This document shows, one piece after another, positions 46,172 to 54,885 of a stretch of 64,000 nt of DNA; position 1 is the stretch's first letter; the number at the start of each line of letters is the position of its first letter. Under the pieces are notes generated by a model. The model searched no databases. It was not told where the DNA came from and saw only the letters and a program-made list of their open reading frames with translations. The position numbers and the translations under genes are program-made. This stretch comes from Acinetobacter sp. 10FS3-1 (GTDB taxonomy: Bacteria > Pseudomonadota > Gammaproteobacteria > Pseudomonadales > Moraxellaceae), in contig NZ_CP039143.1 of assembly GCF_013343215.1 (NCBI RefSeq), forward strand, positions 310,001 to 374,000, given 5' to 3'.

Positions 46172-47440
46172 ATGCGTCGTCAAAATTTATGGATAGCAAT
46201 GCTGGCTGCAACAGCAACTTTAGGAACCACTGCAACTCAGGCAGATTTTATTGACGACAGTCAGGTCCAGCTCAAATTTAAAAATTTTTACCTAGACCGC
46301 CAGATTAAAGACGATTCCGCTAAAAACTGGGGTTCGTGGTCTCAGGGGGTGATGCTGGATGCCAAATCTGGCTATCACGATATTGGCGGCGGTATTCAGG
46401 TTGGTGCAGACCTGTTGGTGCAGCATGCCTTTAAGCTGAATGGCCGTGACAGAAATCCAGACTTTATTTTGCCGCATGATGGTAAAGAGTCGAAAGACAA
46501 TTTTGGTAAAGTCGGTGCCACCTTAAAAGCCAAAGTATCGCAAACTGAATTGAAAGTGGGTGAATTATTGCCGGTTTCTCCAGTCTTAGTGTTTGATCCA
46601 TCGCGTCAGTTACTTACCACGTTTAGCGGTGCATGGTTAGAATCTAAGGACCTGAAAGATACCAAGTTAACGCTGGCCTATATTGACGGCATTAACAACC
46701 GTTATGACAACCAGTTTCGTGACTTGACCTTGTTTGCACCTGGGAAAACTTTACCGGATCAAACAAAAGGGCACTTTGATCAGGGCCCTACATCTGACGG
46801 AATGTGGATTGCAGGAGTAGACCATCAATTTACTCAGGAACTGGGTGCAAGCTATTGGTACGCAGATGTACAAGACATCTATCAGCAACATTTTGTGGGT
46901 TTAAACCATACTGCTGCTTTAGGTGAAAAAAGCAAACTGACCAGCCATGTACGTTACTTCGATAACTCGGATTCAGGTAACAAACTCTATGGTGAGATTG
47001 ATAACCAGGCTTTATCAGTAGGCACTAAACTTAATCATGGTGCGCATACGGTTGGTTTGGGCTATCAGCAAATGCTGGGCGATTCAGCATTCCCGACATT
47101 AGGGGGATGGGTGCCACAGCCTTATCTGGTCAACTGGGGAGTTGCGACTTTTACCAATCCTGATGAAAAATCATTGGGTTTAACCTATGGTTATGATTTC
47201 TCTGAACTGGGTGCCAAGGGCTTGAATGCCACCGCCGTATATATGCTCGGGAAGGATGCAACTTACGGCACCAAAAAAGATCAGGATTCAGACGAGTTGA
47301 ACCTGATTGTGAATTACACAGTGCCAGAGGGCAAATTAAAAGGCTTAGGCGTCCAGGCCATGTATATCGATGCTGATTTTGATTATAAGTCAGATTTGCA
47401 GGAATACCGTGTGGCGACCACCTATACCTATAAATTCTAA
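46172..47440 (+). CDS. OprD-family outer-membrane porin
   Basis: 422 residues. A signal peptide ends TTATQA at about residue 24. The mature protein shows the alternating aromatic strands of an 18-strand barrel, with OprD landmarks: IDDSQVQLKFKNFYLDR, QGVMLDAKSGY, VGADLLVQH, KVGELLPVSPVLVFDPSRQLL, and a terminal YRVATTYTYKF with C-terminal Phe for BAM recognition. OprD proteins import small carboxylates such as benzoate or amino acids. Its place between mhpDFE and mhpC suggests uptake of 3-phenylpropionate or related aromatic acids; this substrate is inferred from context. Confidence 0.85.
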   Translation: MRRQNLWIAMLAATATLGTTATQADFIDDSQVQLKFKNFYLDRQIKDDSAKNWGSWSQGVMLDAKSGYHDIGGGIQVGADLLVQHAFKLNGRDRNPDFILPHDGKESKDNFGKVGATLKAKVSQTELKVGELLPVSPVLVFDPSRQLLTTFSGAWLESKDLKDTKLTLAYIDGINNRYDNQFRDLTLFAPGKTLPDQTKGHFDQGPTSDGMWIAGVDHQFTQELGASYWYADVQDIYQQHFVGLNHTAALGEKSKLTSHVRYFDNSDSGNKLYGEIDNQALSVGTKLNHGAHTVGLGYQQMLGDSAFPTLGGWVPQPYLVNWGVATFTNPDEKSLGLTYGYDFSELGAKGLNATAVYMLGKDATYGTKKDQDSDELNLIVNYTVPEGKLKGLGVQAMYIDADFDYKSDLQEYRVATTYTYKF

Positions 47441-47460
47441 GCATTCAGCAGATTTAAACC

Positions 47461-47485
47461 GGCGATGCAACAGCATCGCCTTTTT
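47461..47485 (+). terminator. Terminator of the porin gene
   Basis: Perfect stem GGCGATGC (47461-47468) with GCATCGCC (47473-47480), loop AACA, then TTTTT. Confidence 0.9.
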
Positions 47486-47569
47486 AAGCCCTAAAGTCTG
47501 AGAAAACCTAAGGAATTAAAATAAAATATTTATGTAAAACAAATATTTAAATTATATTTTTTTTATAGC

Positions 47570-47589
47570 ATACAATCGTAATTTTGTAT
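47570..47589. promoter_or_regulatory. Inverted repeat upstream of mhpC
   Basis: ATACAA (47570-47575) and TTGTAT (47584-47589) are 8 bases apart, directly after TATAGC (47565-47570). Candidate LysR-type operator about 120 bases before the mhpC start. Pattern only. Confidence 0.3.
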
Positions 47590-47711
47590 CAGTTGACTCG
47601 GCTGCAGCGGTTAAGATAAGGGTGTAAAGAAGTCATTGTTAATGAGTCAACTTGGCGTTGACCTCTGTTATCAGATGGACACGCAAGCTAAAAACTGTAA
47701 GAGGAATCAAC

Positions 47712-48572
47712 ATGAGCACTGTTCAAATCCCAGAATACAAAACAGATCCATTTTTTGGTTTAGAAGACAAATGGATTGAAACGGCAGAAGGTGAGTTGAC
47801 GCACTATCACGAGATTGGTGAAGGTACACCAATTCTGTTCCTGCACGGTTCAGGTACTGGTGTATCTGCGGCGGCAAACTGGTGGTTAAACCTTCCAGCC
47901 ATTGGTGAGCAGGCACGTTGTATCGCCATTGATACCATTGGTTATGGTCAGACTGTGGTAGCGCCTGGTACGGCTTATGGTATTCGTGCCTGGGTTGATC
48001 ATGCGGTGCGTACTTTAGATGCACTGGGTATTGAAAAAACCTGGTTGGTCGGTAACTCACTGGGTGGCTGGTTGGCTTTCCAGATGGCACTTGACTATCC
48101 AGAACGTGTTCTTGGTATTGTTTCTATGGGGACCGGCGGTGCGAAACAAACTGCTGCATTGAAGGCGCATGCAAATCCGGTGCTTACTGAAGAAGGGATC
48201 AAGAAAACTCTGTCGATGTTTGTCGTAAACAAAGACCTGATTACTGATGAACTGGTAAAAGTACGTTTTGCGTCTGCTGCAAATGACTATGCATCAAATC
48301 GTTTGATGGATGTGGTGGGTGCACGTGACCGTGACCGTTTTGAATTCCCACTTGATTTTGAAAAAATGAAAGAGATCACAGTTCCTGTGCTGTTGATCCA
48401 CGGTACGCAAGACGTGGTAATTCCTGTATCACGGACCTGGGATATTCTGAATATTGTGCCAAATGCCGATGCCCACATTTTCAGCCAGTGCGGCCACTGG
48501 TCCCAGGTGGAAAAAGCAGAAGAGTTTAATACCATTATCAAAAACTACCTGCTGGCACACGGCGTAAAATAA
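47712..48572 (+). CDS. mhpC: Meta-cleavage product hydrolase
   Basis: 286 residues from ATG 47712 with GAGGAATCAAC upstream; the frame is open 20 codons further but without an RBS. This alpha/beta hydrolase cleaves the C-C bond of the ring-fission product (2-hydroxy-6-oxonona-2,4-diene-1,9-dioate for MhpC), giving 2-oxopent-4-enoate and succinate. LFLHGSGTGVSAAANW forms the oxyanion region, S116 in WLVGNSLGGW is the nucleophile, Asp is in IHGTQDVVIP and His in SQCGHWSQVE. It resembles the TodF/CumD/XylF group about as much as E. coli MhpC; the symbol rests on pathway context. Own terminator follows. Confidence 0.82.
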   Translation: MSTVQIPEYKTDPFFGLEDKWIETAEGELTHYHEIGEGTPILFLHGSGTGVSAAANWWLNLPAIGEQARCIAIDTIGYGQTVVAPGTAYGIRAWVDHAVRTLDALGIEKTWLVGNSLGGWLAFQMALDYPERVLGIVSMGTGGAKQTAALKAHANPVLTEEGIKKTLSMFVVNKDLITDELVKVRFASAANDYASNRLMDVVGARDRDRFEFPLDFEKMKEITVPVLLIHGTQDVVIPVSRTWDILNIVPNADAHIFSQCGHWSQVEKAEEFNTIIKNYLLAHGVK

Positions 48573-48588
48573 GCCCGAGTAAAAATAT

Positions 48589-48617
48589 AAAAAAAGGATG
48601 CCTTGCATCCTTTTTTT
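48589..48617 (+). terminator. Terminator of mhpC
   Basis: Stem GGATGC (48596-48601) with GCATCC (48605-48610), extended by an A-run and T-run that can also pair; loop CTT. The IS begins about 65 bases later. Confidence 0.85.
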
Positions 48618-48672
48618 ATGGCTAAACGATTTTATGGGGACAGCTAAAGCAGTCACCTTTCTCGTGTAGCAA

Positions 48673-48680
48673 GTTTGATA
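48673..48680. repeat. Left target-site duplication of the IS66 element
   Basis: GTTTGATA flanks the left end and is repeated exactly at 51213-51220. An 8-bp duplication is standard for IS66. Confidence 0.95.
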
Positions 48681-48766
48681 GTAAGCATCCGGCTAACACA
48701 GCCTTACCAAGCGATCCTATAAGCCTTAATTTAGTTCCCACCTAAAAACAAGTGGGGACTTAATCC

Positions 48767-49150
48767 ATGAACATGGATATATATTCAGCAACACCTCCTG
48801 TTGCTAAAAAACGCAGAACATACAGCAAAGAATTCAAACTCAGTATTGTCAATGCCTGCAAAAATCCTAATACCTCGATCGCTTCGGTCGCACTGCAACA
48901 TAGTATTAATGCCAACCTTGTCAGTCGTTGGATCAGGATCTTCAGCCATCATGAGGGTGCCGTGCAGGATCCTACTCATGTGAATCCAGCATTTATTGCT
49001 TTGCCTTACACTGCTGCAATCAGCCAACCTATTGATGAGAGGATCACGTTGTGTATCACCGTGCCTCATACGAATAATGATATTCAGCTAAAATGGCAGA
49101 CATCAGAAATACCTGCCTTGGCAGAATTACTCAAGGCACTTGCAACATGA
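48767..49150 (+). CDS. tnpA: IS66 accessory protein TnpA
   Basis: 127 residues. The N-terminal half is a helix-turn-helix of the IS66 OrfA/IS3-like type (RRTYSKEFKLSIVNACKNPN, VALQHSINANLVSRWIR). In IS66, TnpA is one of three proteins needed for transposition but is not the DDE enzyme. The last bases overlap the tnpB start (ATGA), a translational coupling typical of the family. Confidence 0.9.
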   Translation: MNMDIYSATPPVAKKRRTYSKEFKLSIVNACKNPNTSIASVALQHSINANLVSRWIRIFSHHEGAVQDPTHVNPAFIALPYTAAISQPIDERITLCITVPHTNNDIQLKWQTSEIPALAELLKALAT

Positions 49151-49482
49151 TCCGCATTGATGAAATCTGGTTGTCTACTCAGCCCATGGACATGCGTGCA
49201 GGTATGGATACGACCATGGCTCAGGTGGTGAGAGCCTTTGGCTACATCAAACCGCATTGTGCTTACCTGTTCTGTAATAAACGTGGCCATCGCATGAAAG
49301 TACTGGTACATGATGGATTGGGCATCTGGCTGTGTGCCAGGCGGCTGGAACAGGGCAAATTTCACTGGGCTCAAGTTCACCAAGGTGAAAGCGTGGCCCT
49401 CAGCCCGGAACAGTTACAGGCACTGATCCAAGGTTTGCCCTGGCAGCGCATTGGACGACAGCAGGTGGTGACGATGCTTTAA
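49147..49482 (+). CDS. tnpB: IS66 accessory protein TnpB
   Basis: 111 residues from ATG 49147, which overlaps the tnpA stop; the longer frame from 49093 lies inside tnpA. The family core is visible: IWLSTQPMDMRAGMDT, AYLFCNKRGHRMKVLVHDGLGIWL in parts, RRLEQGKFHW, and the C-terminal LIQGLPWQRI. IS66 OrfB proteins are required for transposition but their exact role is not settled. They are unrelated to the TnpB nuclease of IS200/IS605. Confidence 0.95.
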   Translation: MIRIDEIWLSTQPMDMRAGMDTTMAQVVRAFGYIKPHCAYLFCNKRGHRMKVLVHDGLGIWLCARRLEQGKFHWAQVHQGESVALSPEQLQALIQGLPWQRIGRQQVVTML

Positions 49483-49556
49483 ACCAGGCTGTTCCATTCT
49501 GCTATTCTCCAAACGTTCTATTTCATTCTTCTCATGACCTCAGGCATACTGCGGTC

Positions 49557-51182
49557 ATGAATACGCTGCCTGACTTAAGCCAACTGACCCATGAACAACT
49601 GCTGGAATTCACCAGGCAGTTGGCGCTGCAGCATCAGTCTCTAGCACAATCAAACCAGCAATTAGATGCCAGAGTTCAACATCTTGAAGTCACCAATCAG
49701 CAATTAGATTCTAAAGTTCAACATCTTTCTATTCTCAATCAAAAATACGAGCATGAACTCGCACTATTTAAACAGCACAAATTCGGCAGTAAAAACGAAC
49801 ATCTCACTGCAAAACAAATCCATCTTTGGGATGAAGCGGTCGAAGAAGATATTGCAGCCGTTGATCTGGAACTGGAACGGCTGAATGCAGATAAAACCGA
49901 TGCAGCGACACACAAAGCCAAAGCAAATAAACCTAAACGTCGACTGCTGCCCGATCATCTACACACCATCCGTATTGAGCATGAACCTGCATCAACCCAA
50001 TGCAGTTGTGGCTGCCAGTTACGTCGTATCGGCGAAGATATCAGTGAAAAACTGCATTTCAGACCGGCACAGTTCTACAAGGAACAGCATGTCCGTGGCA
50101 AATGGGTCTGTGATCAGTGTGACACCCTGACTCAGCAAGCGATGCCTGCCTATGTGATTGATAAAGGCATTGCTTCACCTGAACTGCTCAGCCATGTGCT
50201 GGTATCGAAGTATGCCGATCATTTACCGCTGTACCGTCAGCGTCTGATCTATCAGCGGGCGGGAATCGAGCTTTCTAGATCAACGTTATCTGACTGGATA
50301 GGTCGCTGCGGTGTAGAACTGGAGCCTCTGGCCAATGCCTTAAAAGAGGTGGTACTACAACAGCAGGTGCTGCATGCAGATGAAACACCGGTCACCATCA
50401 TGCGGATGGGTGAGAATGATAAAAAACCGAAGAAAGGTTATGTCTGGGCCTATGCCACTACACAGTACAATCCAGTTCAGGCGGTGATCTATGACTTTCA
50501 GGATAGTCGTTCAGGCCAGCATGCTGCAGAGTTCTTGAAAGGCTGGCAGGGTTATCTAGTCTGTGATGATTACAGTGGTTATAAAGCACGCTTTAAATCA
50601 GGCCAGGTCATTGAGGTGGGCTGCATGGCCCATGCACGTCGTAAATTCCATGAACTGCATGTAACTGGGAAAAGTCAGGTCGCTGAACAGGCATTAGTGC
50701 TGATTCAGAAACTGTATGCGATAGAAGCAGAGCTCAGGAAAAAGACCGATGGTACAGCGGAAGACCGCCGCGAATACCGACAACAGCATAGTCAACCAGT
50801 GATGCAACAACTATATGAATGGCTCAACCAACATCATCTGACGGTGCCATCGAGTTCTCCCACCGCCAAGGCCATCAATTACACTCTGAAGCGTTGGCCA
50901 GCTTTAAGCCGCTATTTGGATGATGGCAATCTACCGATTTGCAATAATTGGGTAGAGAATCAAATGCGACCTTGGGCCTTAGGGCGCAAGAACTGGCTGT
51001 TTGCTGGCTCGCTGCGCAGCGGCCAGCGAGCGGCGAATATCATGACTTTAATCCAGTCAGCAAAGCTGAATGGCTTGGATCCGTATGCCTATTTAAGTGA
51101 TGTGCTGAAAAGGCTGCCGACACATAAAGTGACCCAGATTGAAGAGTTACTGCCACACTGCTGGAAACCTAAATCGAATTAA
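49557..51182 (+). CDS. tnpC: IS66 DDE transposase TnpC
   Basis: 541 residues. An N-terminal leucine-zipper coiled coil (about 20-75) includes a nearly exact internal repeat of NQQLD-x-x-VQHL. A zinc-finger region follows (CSCGCQLRRI ... WVCDQCDTL). The DDE catalytic core has Asp in LHADETPV, Asp in LVCDDYSGYK and Glu in NWVENQMRPWALGRKNWLF, the IS66 hallmark. The C-terminal DPYAYLSDVLKRLPTH tail is present, so the protein is full length. It starts 74 bases after tnpB. Confidence 0.95.
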   Translation: MNTLPDLSQLTHEQLLEFTRQLALQHQSLAQSNQQLDARVQHLEVTNQQLDSKVQHLSILNQKYEHELALFKQHKFGSKNEHLTAKQIHLWDEAVEEDIAAVDLELERLNADKTDAATHKAKANKPKRRLLPDHLHTIRIEHEPASTQCSCGCQLRRIGEDISEKLHFRPAQFYKEQHVRGKWVCDQCDTLTQQAMPAYVIDKGIASPELLSHVLVSKYADHLPLYRQRLIYQRAGIELSRSTLSDWIGRCGVELEPLANALKEVVLQQQVLHADETPVTIMRMGENDKKPKKGYVWAYATTQYNPVQAVIYDFQDSRSGQHAAEFLKGWQGYLVCDDYSGYKARFKSGQVIEVGCMAHARRKFHELHVTGKSQVAEQALVLIQKLYAIEAELRKKTDGTAEDRREYRQQHSQPVMQQLYEWLNQHHLTVPSSSPTAKAINYTLKRWPALSRYLDDGNLPICNNWVENQMRPWALGRKNWLFAGSLRSGQRAANIMTLIQSAKLNGLDPYAYLSDVLKRLPTHKVTQIEELLPHCWKPKSN

Positions 51183-51212
51183 AAATTGGTATGGGATTCA
51201 GCGGACGCTTAC

Positions 51213-51220
51213 GTTTGATA
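51213..51220. repeat. Right target-site duplication of the IS66 element
   Basis: GTTTGATA, the exact copy of 48673-48680. Confidence 0.95.
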
Positions 51221-51485
51221 GATATTTTTAATCTGTTTTAAGTCTAGATTGAGGCTTTTTTAGAAGAAAAAACACTTAAATTTTCATTAGACTTAAGTTG
51301 TAAAGCAGATGATTTTTGAGCGGCAGTTCCTCATCTGTAGCCCAGGTTGAGGCTGATTTTGAGGCACCAAAAAGCTGGTCGTTATGAAAAAACCAGAATA
51401 CAAAGCGGGTTTTAATAAGAAAATAATAAAAGCAAATAGCACAGGTATGTATGGCGCAACCTGTGCTGTCAAAAAAGGGGGAAAT
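51221..51485 (-). terminator. Region behind hcaR with its terminator hairpin
   Basis: No gene is seen between the IS and hcaR. GCACAGGT (51439-51446) pairs with ACCTGTGC (51459-51466) and is followed on the minus strand by a T-rich tract, so it probably ends hcaR. Another repeat CAGATGA (51306-51312)/TCATCTG (51331-51337) lies further away. Confidence 0.6.
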
Positions 51486-52394
51486 TTATTTTTGTTCGTC
51501 GCGATTGATATTGAGATAGAACACGTGGGTCAGTAACTCCAGGAACTTGTCCACGGCCATTGAATTTCCAGCTTTGCGGTAACTCACGTATAAATCCAGA
51601 TAAGGCAGTTCAACGTCAAGCGGACGAATGACCGTATTATTCATGGTCAACGGGGCAATATAGCCCGGTAAAATCGTGCAACCTAAGCCCATACCAATCG
51701 AGTTGATGTTGAACAGGATATTGTCAGCTTTTTGCACAATGTTGAATTCAAGATTGTTGGCCTTGGCAAAGTCTAAAATCGCATTGTGCAGGGTCAGTGA
51801 CTGTTCGGCAGCAGGAATAATAAAGTCTATGCCATTCAACTCTTTAACCGGAATTCGTTCATGTTTGGCCAGTGGATGATCTTTAGGCAAAATAAAGATT
51901 AGCGGCTCACGCAGGACAAACTGGCTTTCAATTTCGTCGCTATGGAAGTTGTGACGGGTAAAGGTGAGATCTAGATCGCCTTTTTTCAGTAATCTCATTT
52001 GCTCGGTATTGTTCAGGCTGAGCAGTTCAATTTTCAGATCCGGGTTTTGGACACGCAGGTTGGGCAGAATATACGGAAAAATCTTCATTTCGGCCACCGG
52101 CACAAAGCCGATGCGCAGCATCTGCTGCTTGGCCTGCGACACCTGACGCGCCATGGCAACCGCTTTATCGGCCTGAGCTAGGGTCAGACGGGCCTGTTCC
52201 AGAAATACAGCACCTTCTTCTGTCAGCTCGACCTTGCGTTTGGTACGGTACAGCAGTTGTACGCCGACATCTTCTTCCAGATCCTTAATCTGCTGGCTGA
52301 GAGAGGGTTGCGCTGTATAAAGTTTGAGTGCTGCCTTACTAAAGTTCAGTTCTTCAGCAACAGTGATAAAGTAGCGAAGGTGTCTTAATTCCAT
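51486..52394 (-). CDS. hcaR: LysR-family regulator, HcaR-like
   Basis: 302 residues. The N-terminal winged helix (MELRHLRYFITVAEELNFSKAA, AQPSLSQQIKDLEEDVG in parts) matches the LysR family and is close to E. coli HcaR as remembered. The effector domain (about 90-290) contains LRIGFVPVAEMKIFP and GMGLGCTILPGYIAPL, both shared with HcaR. It is divergent from the dioxygenase operon, the classical LysR layout, so it probably activates hcaE-D in response to 3-phenylpropionate or cinnamate and represses itself. CatM/BenM-type regulators share the MELRHLRYF start, so family membership is firmer than the symbol. Confidence 0.82.
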   Translation of the reverse strand: MELRHLRYFITVAEELNFSKAALKLYTAQPSLSQQIKDLEEDVGVQLLYRTKRKVELTEEGAVFLEQARLTLAQADKAVAMARQVSQAKQQMLRIGFVPVAEMKIFPYILPNLRVQNPDLKIELLSLNNTEQMRLLKKGDLDLTFTRHNFHSDEIESQFVLREPLIFILPKDHPLAKHERIPVKELNGIDFIIPAAEQSLTLHNAILDFAKANNLEFNIVQKADNILFNINSIGMGLGCTILPGYIAPLTMNNTVIRPLDVELPYLDLYVSYRKAGNSMAVDKFLELLTHVFYLNINRDEQK

Positions 52395-52429
52395 GTCATC
52401 AGCCCAAAGAGTAATCCAAAAAATGTCTT

Positions 52430-52453
52430 ACTATAATTTGATAGGAGTATAGT
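52430..52453. promoter_or_regulatory. Candidate HcaR operator in the hcaR-hcaE divergent region
   Basis: ACTATA (52430-52435) and TATAGT (52448-52453) form a perfect inverted repeat with a 12-base spacer, about 40 bases from the hcaR start. This is the position and symmetry expected of a LysR-type recognition site. Inferred from sequence only. Confidence 0.5.
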
Positions 52454-52674
52454 CCATAAACAACTATGTCGTGAAGATGATTTTGTCATTTAGGAACTAA
52501 ATACCTTAGAGGGGTTGATTGGTGTTTTAATATAAAAATAAGCGTGGTCAATAATTGCTTAAACCTATTAATTAAAACAAAAAAAATATTTCCCCAAAAT
52601 CCTGCAAAAATCCATTATCCATTCGAGTTGAGTCTATTTATTGTGTGTCCATAGTGGCCACAGGAGAGCTTTTC

Positions 52675-54042
52675 ATGAGTGGAAAAATTGATGTGCGCGA
52701 AATCGACGCTTTGGTCGATGCACAAAATGGACGTATCACGCCATCGATCTATACTGATCCTGACATTTACGAATTAGAACTTGAACGTGTCTTCGGTCGT
52801 ACATGGTTATTTCTATGCCATGAAAGCCAAATTCCTAAGGCTGGTGATTTCTTCAATACCTATATGGGTGAAGATCCAATTATTGTGGCACGCCAAAAAG
52901 ACGGCTCAATCAAAGCATTTTTAAACCAGTGCCGTCACCGTTCGATGCGGGTCAGCTTCGCAGACTGCGGTAATACCCGTGCATTTACTTGCCCATACCA
53001 CGGCTGGTCATACGGTATTGATGGTTCACTCAAAGATATCCCGCTTGAAGAACGTGCTTATCCACATGGGGCATGTAAAGAACAATGGGGTCTGGTTGAA
53101 GTCAATCGTGTGAAGTCTTACAAAGGCTTAGTCTTCGGTTGCTGGGATGAAACCACACCTGATTTAGAAGAATACATGGGCGACATCGCCTGGTATCTGG
53201 ATGGTGTGGTAGATCGTCGTCCGGGCGGGACAGAAATCATCGGTGGTGTACACAAATGGGAAATCGACTGTAACTGGAAATTTGCAGCGGAACAGTTTGC
53301 TTCTGACCAATACCATGCTTTGTTCTCTCACGCTTCTGCGATTCAAGTTCTGGGGGCAAAACCGGATGATGAATCCTCGAAGAAACTCGGTGCTGCGCAA
53401 ACAGCGCGTCCGGTGTGGGAAACCGCCAAAGACGCGATTCAATATGGTTCACGCGGTCATGGTTCAGGCTTCTTCTTTACTGAAAAGCCGGATGCCAACG
53501 TATGGGTGGATGGTGAGGTAGCGAACTATTTCCGTGAAACTTATGAAGAAGTCAAAGAGCGTTTAGGTGAAGTGCGTGCGCTGCGTCTTGCAGGTCACAA
53601 CACCATGTTCCCGACATTATCTTGGTTAAACGGTACGGCAACACTGCGCGTATGGCACCCACGTGGTCCAAACAAAACTGAAGTTTGGGCATTCTGTATT
53701 GCGGATGCTGAAGCGTCGCAGGAAGTAAAAGAAGCTTTTGAACGTTCGGCAACGCGTGCCTTCGGTCCGGCCGGTTTCCTTGAGCAGGATGACTCGGAAA
53801 ACTGGATCGAAATCCAGAAAGTGCTTCGGGGTTATAAAGCGCGTCAAAACCGCCTGATCATGGAAATGGGTAAAGGCAATGAGAAAGTTCGTGAAGATGA
53901 TATTCCGGGCATTACCAACTACATTTTCTCAGAAACTGCAGCACGTGGCATGTACCGTCGCTGGGCAGATTTATTGATCCATGAAAAATGGGAAGACGTG
54001 GAAAAAGCCGCTGACGAATACGAGAAGGAGCTTGTGAAATGA
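52675..54042 (+). CDS. hcaE: 3-phenylpropionate/cinnamate dioxygenase alpha subunit
   Basis: 455 residues from ATG 52675 with CAGGAGAG upstream; E. coli HcaE has a similar length. With HcaF, HcaC and HcaD it adds O2 to the 2,3 positions of the ring. The Rieske 2Fe-2S ligands are C86, H88, C106 and H109 (QCRHRS ... [11 protein letters not shown]). The mononuclear iron site has D211, H214 and H219 (DQYHALFSH), with the third ligand Asp in [11 protein letters not shown]. Many stretches ([36 protein letters not shown]) match HcaE as remembered, better than biphenyl or toluene dioxygenases. First gene of the operon; its end overlaps hcaF by 4 bases. Confidence 0.93.
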   Translation: MSGKIDVREIDALVDAQNGRITPSIYTDPDIYELELERVFGRTWLFLCHESQIPKAGDFFNTYMGEDPIIVARQKDGSIKAFLNQCRHRSMRVSFADCGNTRAFTCPYHGWSYGIDGSLKDIPLEERAYPHGACKEQWGLVEVNRVKSYKGLVFGCWDETTPDLEEYMGDIAWYLDGVVDRRPGGTEIIGGVHKWEIDCNWKFAAEQFASDQYHALFSHASAIQVLGAKPDDESSKKLGAAQTARPVWETAKDAIQYGSRGHGSGFFFTEKPDANVWVDGEVANYFRETYEEVKERLGEVRALRLAGHNTMFPTLSWLNGTATLRVWHPRGPNKTEVWAFCIADAEASQEVKEAFERSATRAFGPAGFLEQDDSENWIEIQKVLRGYKARQNRLIMEMGKGNEKVREDDIPGITNYIFSETAARGMYRRWADLLIHEKWEDVEKAADEYEKELVK

Positions 54043-54557
54043 GTCAAATCAGCTTAGAACTGCATCACCAGATCAGTCAGTTCCTGTATCGCGAAGCAAA
54101 ATTGCTGGACGACTGGAAGTTCCGCGAATGGCTGGATGTATTGGCAGAAGATATTTCGTATACGCTGCGTACGACACCGAATGCGCAAACCCGTGACCGT
54201 CGCCGTTCGATTGAGCCGCCAACGACCTGGGTATTTAACGATTCTAAAGACCTGCTGGAACGCCGCGTTGCCCGTTTGGAAACCGGTATGGCCTGGGCGG
54301 AAGAACCTCCTTCACGTACTACACATATGGTGTCTAACATTATTGTGGAGCCGACTGAAGTTGACGGTGAATACGACGTGTATGTCACTTACCTGTTGTA
54401 CCGCACCCAGAAAGAAAAAGATGTCACCATCTACTGCGGTAAGCGTCACGACAAAATCCGTCAGGTCGATTCCGAGCAAGGCTTCCAGATCTTCAACCGT
54501 AAGATCACACTGGACCAGGCGACTTATAATTCACACAACCTGAGCGTGTTCTTCTAA
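54039..54557 (+). CDS. hcaF: 3-phenylpropionate dioxygenase beta subunit
   Basis: 172 residues. The small, non-catalytic subunit of the alpha3beta3 ring-hydroxylating oxygenase. The fold is the cystatin-like SnoaL/NTF2 type, with [25 protein letters not shown] (in parts), [13 protein letters not shown] and a terminal [11 protein letters not shown] typical of this subunit family. Overlaps of 4 bases with hcaE and 1 base with hcaC show tight translational coupling. Confidence 0.92.
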   Translation: MSQISLELHHQISQFLYREAKLLDDWKFREWLDVLAEDISYTLRTTPNAQTRDRRRSIEPPTTWVFNDSKDLLERRVARLETGMAWAEEPPSRTTHMVSNIIVEPTEVDGEYDVYVTYLLYRTQKEKDVTIYCGKRHDKIRQVDSEQGFQIFNRKITLDQATYNSHNLSVFF

Positions 54558-54883
54558 TGAATAAGATTTTTGTTTGCCAAGTTGACGAACTGGACGAAGG
54601 CGAAGCGTTAAAAGTAGATTGTGGCGTAAACGGTATTGAAGCGCTGGCAGTATTCAATAACGGTGGTGAGTTTTTCGCCATGAATGACCGCTGTTCACAT
54701 GGTAATGCCTCAATGTCTGAAGGTTATCTGGAAGATGACGGCACGGTGGAATGTCCACTTCATTCAGCGCGTTTCTGTCTAAAAACTGGTACAGCACTCT
54801 GCTTGCCAGCAACTGATCCGATTCAGACTTTCCCGGTAATTGTGGAAGATGGTCAGTTATTTGTTGAGATGGCAGGAGAGTAA
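54557..54883 (+). CDS. hcaC: Rieske-type ferredoxin of the dioxygenase
   Basis: 108 residues. A small 2Fe-2S electron carrier between HcaD and HcaE. Rieske ligands are C46 and H48 in DRCSHGNASM and C66 and H69 in ECPLHSARF. It matches the BphF/HcaC ferredoxin group in length and pattern. Starts on the last base of the hcaF stop and is followed by hcaB after two bases. Confidence 0.92.
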   Translation: MNKIFVCQVDELDEGEALKVDCGVNGIEALAVFNNGGEFFAMNDRCSHGNASMSEGYLEDDGTVECPLHSARFCLKTGTALCLPATDPIQTFPVIVEDGQLFVEMAGE

Positions 54884-54885
54884 GC

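Larger units (their letters stand above)
48681..51212 (+). mobile_element. Complete IS66-family insertion sequence, 2,532 bp
   Basis: The left end GTAAGCATCCGGCTAA and the reverse complement of the right end GTAAGCGTCCGCTGAA form imperfect terminal inverted repeats of IS66 type (GTAAGC start). The exact 8-bp duplication GTTTGATA on both sides fixes the borders. Inside are tnpA, tnpB and tnpC in the usual order and strand, all intact, so the element may still be active. It sits between the mhpC terminator and the hcaR terminator and interrupts no gene. The perfect duplication suggests recent insertion. Confidence 0.95.

Noticed and set aside
49147..49482. TnpB-type RNA-guided nuclease
   Set aside because: The name is shared, but this is the short IS66 OrfB; it has no RuvC motif and no omega-RNA-like region.
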